Below, piece after piece: positions 23,234 through 24,180 of a DNA stretch of 24,180 nt. A program made the position numbers and the translations under genes. Position 1 is the stretch's first letter, and each line of letters begins with the position of its first letter. Under the pieces are notes generated by a model, which searched no databases, was not told the DNA's origin, and was given only the letters and a program-made list of their open reading frames with translations. Source of the stretch: a virus; IMG/VR virus record IMGVR_UViG_3300042567_000265, positions 1-24,180 of that record. One strand, written 5' to 3'.

Positions 23234-23279
23234 TAAAAAACCCAGGCAGCAATTCTTGATCAGAGAGACTTACCTGGGT
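23234..23279 (-). terminator. Intrinsic terminator of the lipoprotein/RNA unit
   Basis: On the minus strand ACCCAGG-type sequence at 23279-23273 pairs over 7 bp with CCTGGGT at 23246-23240, followed by a run of T. The loop is long (26 nt). Part of the stem sequence is repeated in the upstream hairpin at 23416-23436, see the findings. Confidence 0.75.
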
Positions 23280-23450
23280 GTGTTAGTGGTTATACATTTC
23301 TGCTTTCCCAATAACGGAGAGACCAAGCAGCAGATCTTACGGGATGCATGCATGGTACTGAGCCTATGTAATGAAATACACAGGTCTTGCAAAAGACCTA
23401 CCCTGGTACGCTCGGCTGGGTGACACCCCAACCCAGAAGCGTGGTAGGTA
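23280..23450 (-). ncRNA. GC-rich structured RNA region downstream of lipoprotein gene
   Basis: There is no supported gene between the lipoprotein stop and the terminator, yet GC is about 50% over 23241-23450, far above the surroundings. On the minus strand a long stacked hairpin follows the stop codon: CCTACC/GGTAGG (23448-23443 with 23402-23397), ACGCT/AGCGT (23442-23438 with 23412-23408) and CTGGGT/ACCCAG (23436-23431 with 23421-23416). Then come AGGTCTT/AAGACCT (23399-23393 with 23388-23382), which competes for three bases with the first stem, and CTGCTT/AAGCAG (23330-23325 with 23305-23300). It may be a processed small RNA, a regulatory 3' UTR, or a switch controlling the terminator. I recognise no known RNA family. 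Confidence 0.65.
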
Positions 23451-23801
23451 TTAATCTATACAAAATAATCTTTGTCTACTATAGCTATAAATATTAAATT
23501 CATTTACAGTGTCTATCCAATATCCCAATGGGAAAGTATCTTTACAGTAGAATGGATAGTCTGCCGTGTTGTCATATATAGGACTTGATACAGTGTCCCA
23601 ATGATATGTATAAACATACCTAGGTCTTGTGTTGTCATACCCATCACCATTCCACCAACCTGGATCACTTTGAACATCAATAGAGTCCTTGTACCTTCTC
23701 TCCCATAGATACATTGCCTTACAAGTACATGGTAATGTGTACTCTTCCTTCTTACATCCAGTTAAGGAAATTGTTAATGCTAATAATAATACTTTTTTCA
23801 T
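23451..23801 (-). CDS. Small lipoprotein, probably surface-exposed
   Basis: This 116-residue protein has a lipoprotein signal peptide (MKKVLLLALTISLTGC) with lipobox LTGC at 13-16. The residues just after the Cys are KKEE, which fit the K-(D/E)2 surface-export signal known from Bacteroidota lipoproteins. The mature part is rich in Tyr, Trp and Asp, with further cysteines (CTC near 25-27, one near 86 and one near the C-terminus) that could pair in disulphides. I recognise no family. Phage lipoproteins such as T5 Llp block receptors against superinfection, so that is a reasonable hypothesis. The gene stands alone between two GC-rich RNAs and has a 14-bp palindrome 9 nt before its ATG. Confidence 0.8.
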   Translation of the reverse strand: MKKVLLLALTISLTGCKKEEYTLPCTCKAMYLWERRYKDSIDVQSDPGWWNGDGYDNTRPRYVYTYHWDTVSSPIYDNTADYPFYCKDTFPLGYWIDTVNEFNIYSYSRQRLFCID

Positions 23802-23809
23802 AATATTTA

Positions 23810-23823
23810 TACCTTTAAAGGTA
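23810..23823. promoter_or_regulatory. 14-bp perfect palindrome before the lipoprotein start
   Basis: TACCTTTAAAGGTA reads the same on both strands and ends 9 nt before the ATG at 23801. It could be an operator or a short hairpin that hides the translation start. There is no proof beyond symmetry and position. Confidence 0.45.
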
Positions 23824-23856
23824 ACTACTTTTCAAAAACACTACATATTAGATGAT

Positions 23857-23958
23857 CTATATCCCCAATATGGTATAAAACAGAGGCTCCCACCTGCCTT
23901 CCTCTGCTATAGACTTATCTCTCCAGTAGTCTACCCGATGCCACGGATGCTTAACCAT
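23857..23958 (-). CDS. Possible 33-residue peptide inside the structured RNA
   Basis: The frame ATG (23958) to TAG (23857) encodes MVKHPWHRVDYWRDKSIAEE and 13 more residues, rich in Trp. A perfect AGGAGG (23973-23968) lies 9 nt before the ATG, an unusual thing in this window where leaders are A-rich. The frame crosses three predicted RNA hairpins. It may be a real small gene, a dual-function RNA, or chance. Confidence 0.3.
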   Translation of the reverse strand: MVKHPWHRVDYWRDKSIAEEGRWEPLFYTILGI

Positions 23959-24085
23959 CCTGCATTCCCTCCTTCACAATGTTAAGTTGTCTTGTGAGCC
24001 AGTTATTTTTACTGTCTTCAGGGAGAACTTGAAATGGACATCCTAACGGTTATATTCCACAGCTTTTTGTCTCCCGTCTTATACC
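23872..24085 (-). ncRNA. 214-nt multi-helix structured RNA candidate
   Basis: A closing stem GGTATAA/TTATACC (24085-24079 with 23878-23872, 7 bp) encloses several local hairpins on the minus strand. They are GGGAGA/TCTCCC (24075-24070 with 24026-24021), CAGT/ACTG (24014-24011 with 24003-24000), TCACAA/TTGTGA (23997-23992 with 23979-23974), GGATG/CATCC (23960-23956 with 23949-23945), TAGACT/AGTCTA (23933-23928 with 23915-23910) and CAGAGG/CCTCTG (23906-23901 with 23886-23881). GC over 23881-24080 is about 46%, well above the surroundings. A promoter ends 2 nt before the closing stem, so the RNA would start at its own base. I recognise no known family. No terminator follows, so the lipoprotein gene may be on the same transcript. 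Confidence 0.65.
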
Positions 24086-24086
24086 A

Positions 24087-24118
24087 CAAATATATATTAT
24101 AATATACATAACACCAAA
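24087..24118 (-). promoter_or_regulatory. Promoter of the 214-nt RNA and lipoprotein unit
   Basis: On the minus strand TTTG (24118-24115), then 20 nt, then TATATTTG (24094-24087), which is one base from the 19-nt Bacteroidota spacing. The predicted start falls at the 5' strand of the closing stem of the RNA. The GTATATTATA sequence seen at other promoter sites also occurs inside the spacer (24107-24098). Confidence 0.75.
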
Positions 24119-24174
24119 TATAACTTACAAAAGCATGCTATACTTTACATATTATACCAAATATACTTTACATA
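24113..24174. repeat. Cluster of promoter-like repeats at the right edge
   Basis: ACCAAATATA occurs at 24113-24122 and 24156-24165 (43 bp apart), each giving TATATTTG on the minus strand. A 13-nt unit TATACTTTACATA occurs at 24139-24151 and again at 24162-24174 (23 bp apart). The cluster may be stacked promoters or protein-binding iterons. The window ends inside it, so its extent is unknown. Confidence 0.6.
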
Positions 24175-24180
24175 ATAGTA

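Noticed and set aside
23280-23450. tmRNA, 6S RNA or RNase P RNA
   Set aside because: No tag-peptide frame, tRNA-like ends or recognisable RNase P core sequences are visible.
23872-24085. Group I or group II intron
   Set aside because: I find no clear conserved core, no flanking split gene and no intron-encoded protein; the homing endonuclease lies 12 kb away in a different operon.
1-24180. Amber stop reassignment as in some crAss-like phages
   Set aside because: TAG ends the portal gene and the 116-residue gene, the latter followed directly by a terminator, and the long genes read through without internal TAG. The standard code fits.

Overview
This window is a piece of a crAss-like phage genome (order Crassvirales) that infects a Bacteroidota host, perhaps one of the Flavobacteriia. 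The phage call rests on a collinear, minus-strand block: IHF-like protein, PD-(D/E)XK nuclease, large terminase, portal, scaffold-like protein and major capsid protein. The host call rests on Bacteroidota-type promoters (TTTG-N19/20-TAnnTTTG), A-rich leaders without Shine-Dalgarno sites, and a lipoprotein with a Bacteroidota-style surface-export motif. Every supported gene lies on the minus strand, so transcription runs from high to low coordinates. TAA, TAG and TGA all work as ordinary stops, so I see no stop-codon reassignment. The window is AT-rich except for two GC-rich non-coding islands near its right end.

The layout, in transcription order, splits into units bounded by intrinsic terminators and -7-like promoter motifs. 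(1) 24180-23231: repeated promoter-like motifs, a roughly 214-nt GC-rich structured RNA candidate, a small surface lipoprotein, then a second structured, terminator-bearing RNA. (2) 23217-23144: a tiny unit with a promoter, an 8-codon ORF and a terminator. (3) 23147-21402: promoter, tRNA-Cys, and six small genes including an Acb2/Tad1-like (anti-CBASS type) protein, a GroES-like protein and a DUF3310 protein. (4) 21394-18055: three fibre or adhesin proteins and a small unknown protein. (5) 18044-11051: a further fibre protein, a conserved virion-type protein, a large cysteine-repeat protein, a lysis cassette of small membrane proteins, an overlapping spanin-like pair, a holin candidate and an M15 endolysin, then a GIY-YIG homing endonuclease and two small genes. 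(6) 11042 to the left edge: the packaging and head-assembly operon. The major capsid gene is cut by the left window edge.

The units fit together as follows. Units 4 and 5 supply receptor-binding and lysis functions, and unit 6 supplies packaging and the capsid. Unit 3 looks like host takeover and counter-defence. Unit 1 is the least explained part and the best candidate for something new: a promoter drives a compact multi-helix RNA, then a lipoprotein that is probably surface-exposed, then a second GC-rich RNA whose helices share pairing sequence with its own terminator. Start codons were revised wherever the longest frame began at a TTG or ran back into a promoter motif or the preceding gene.
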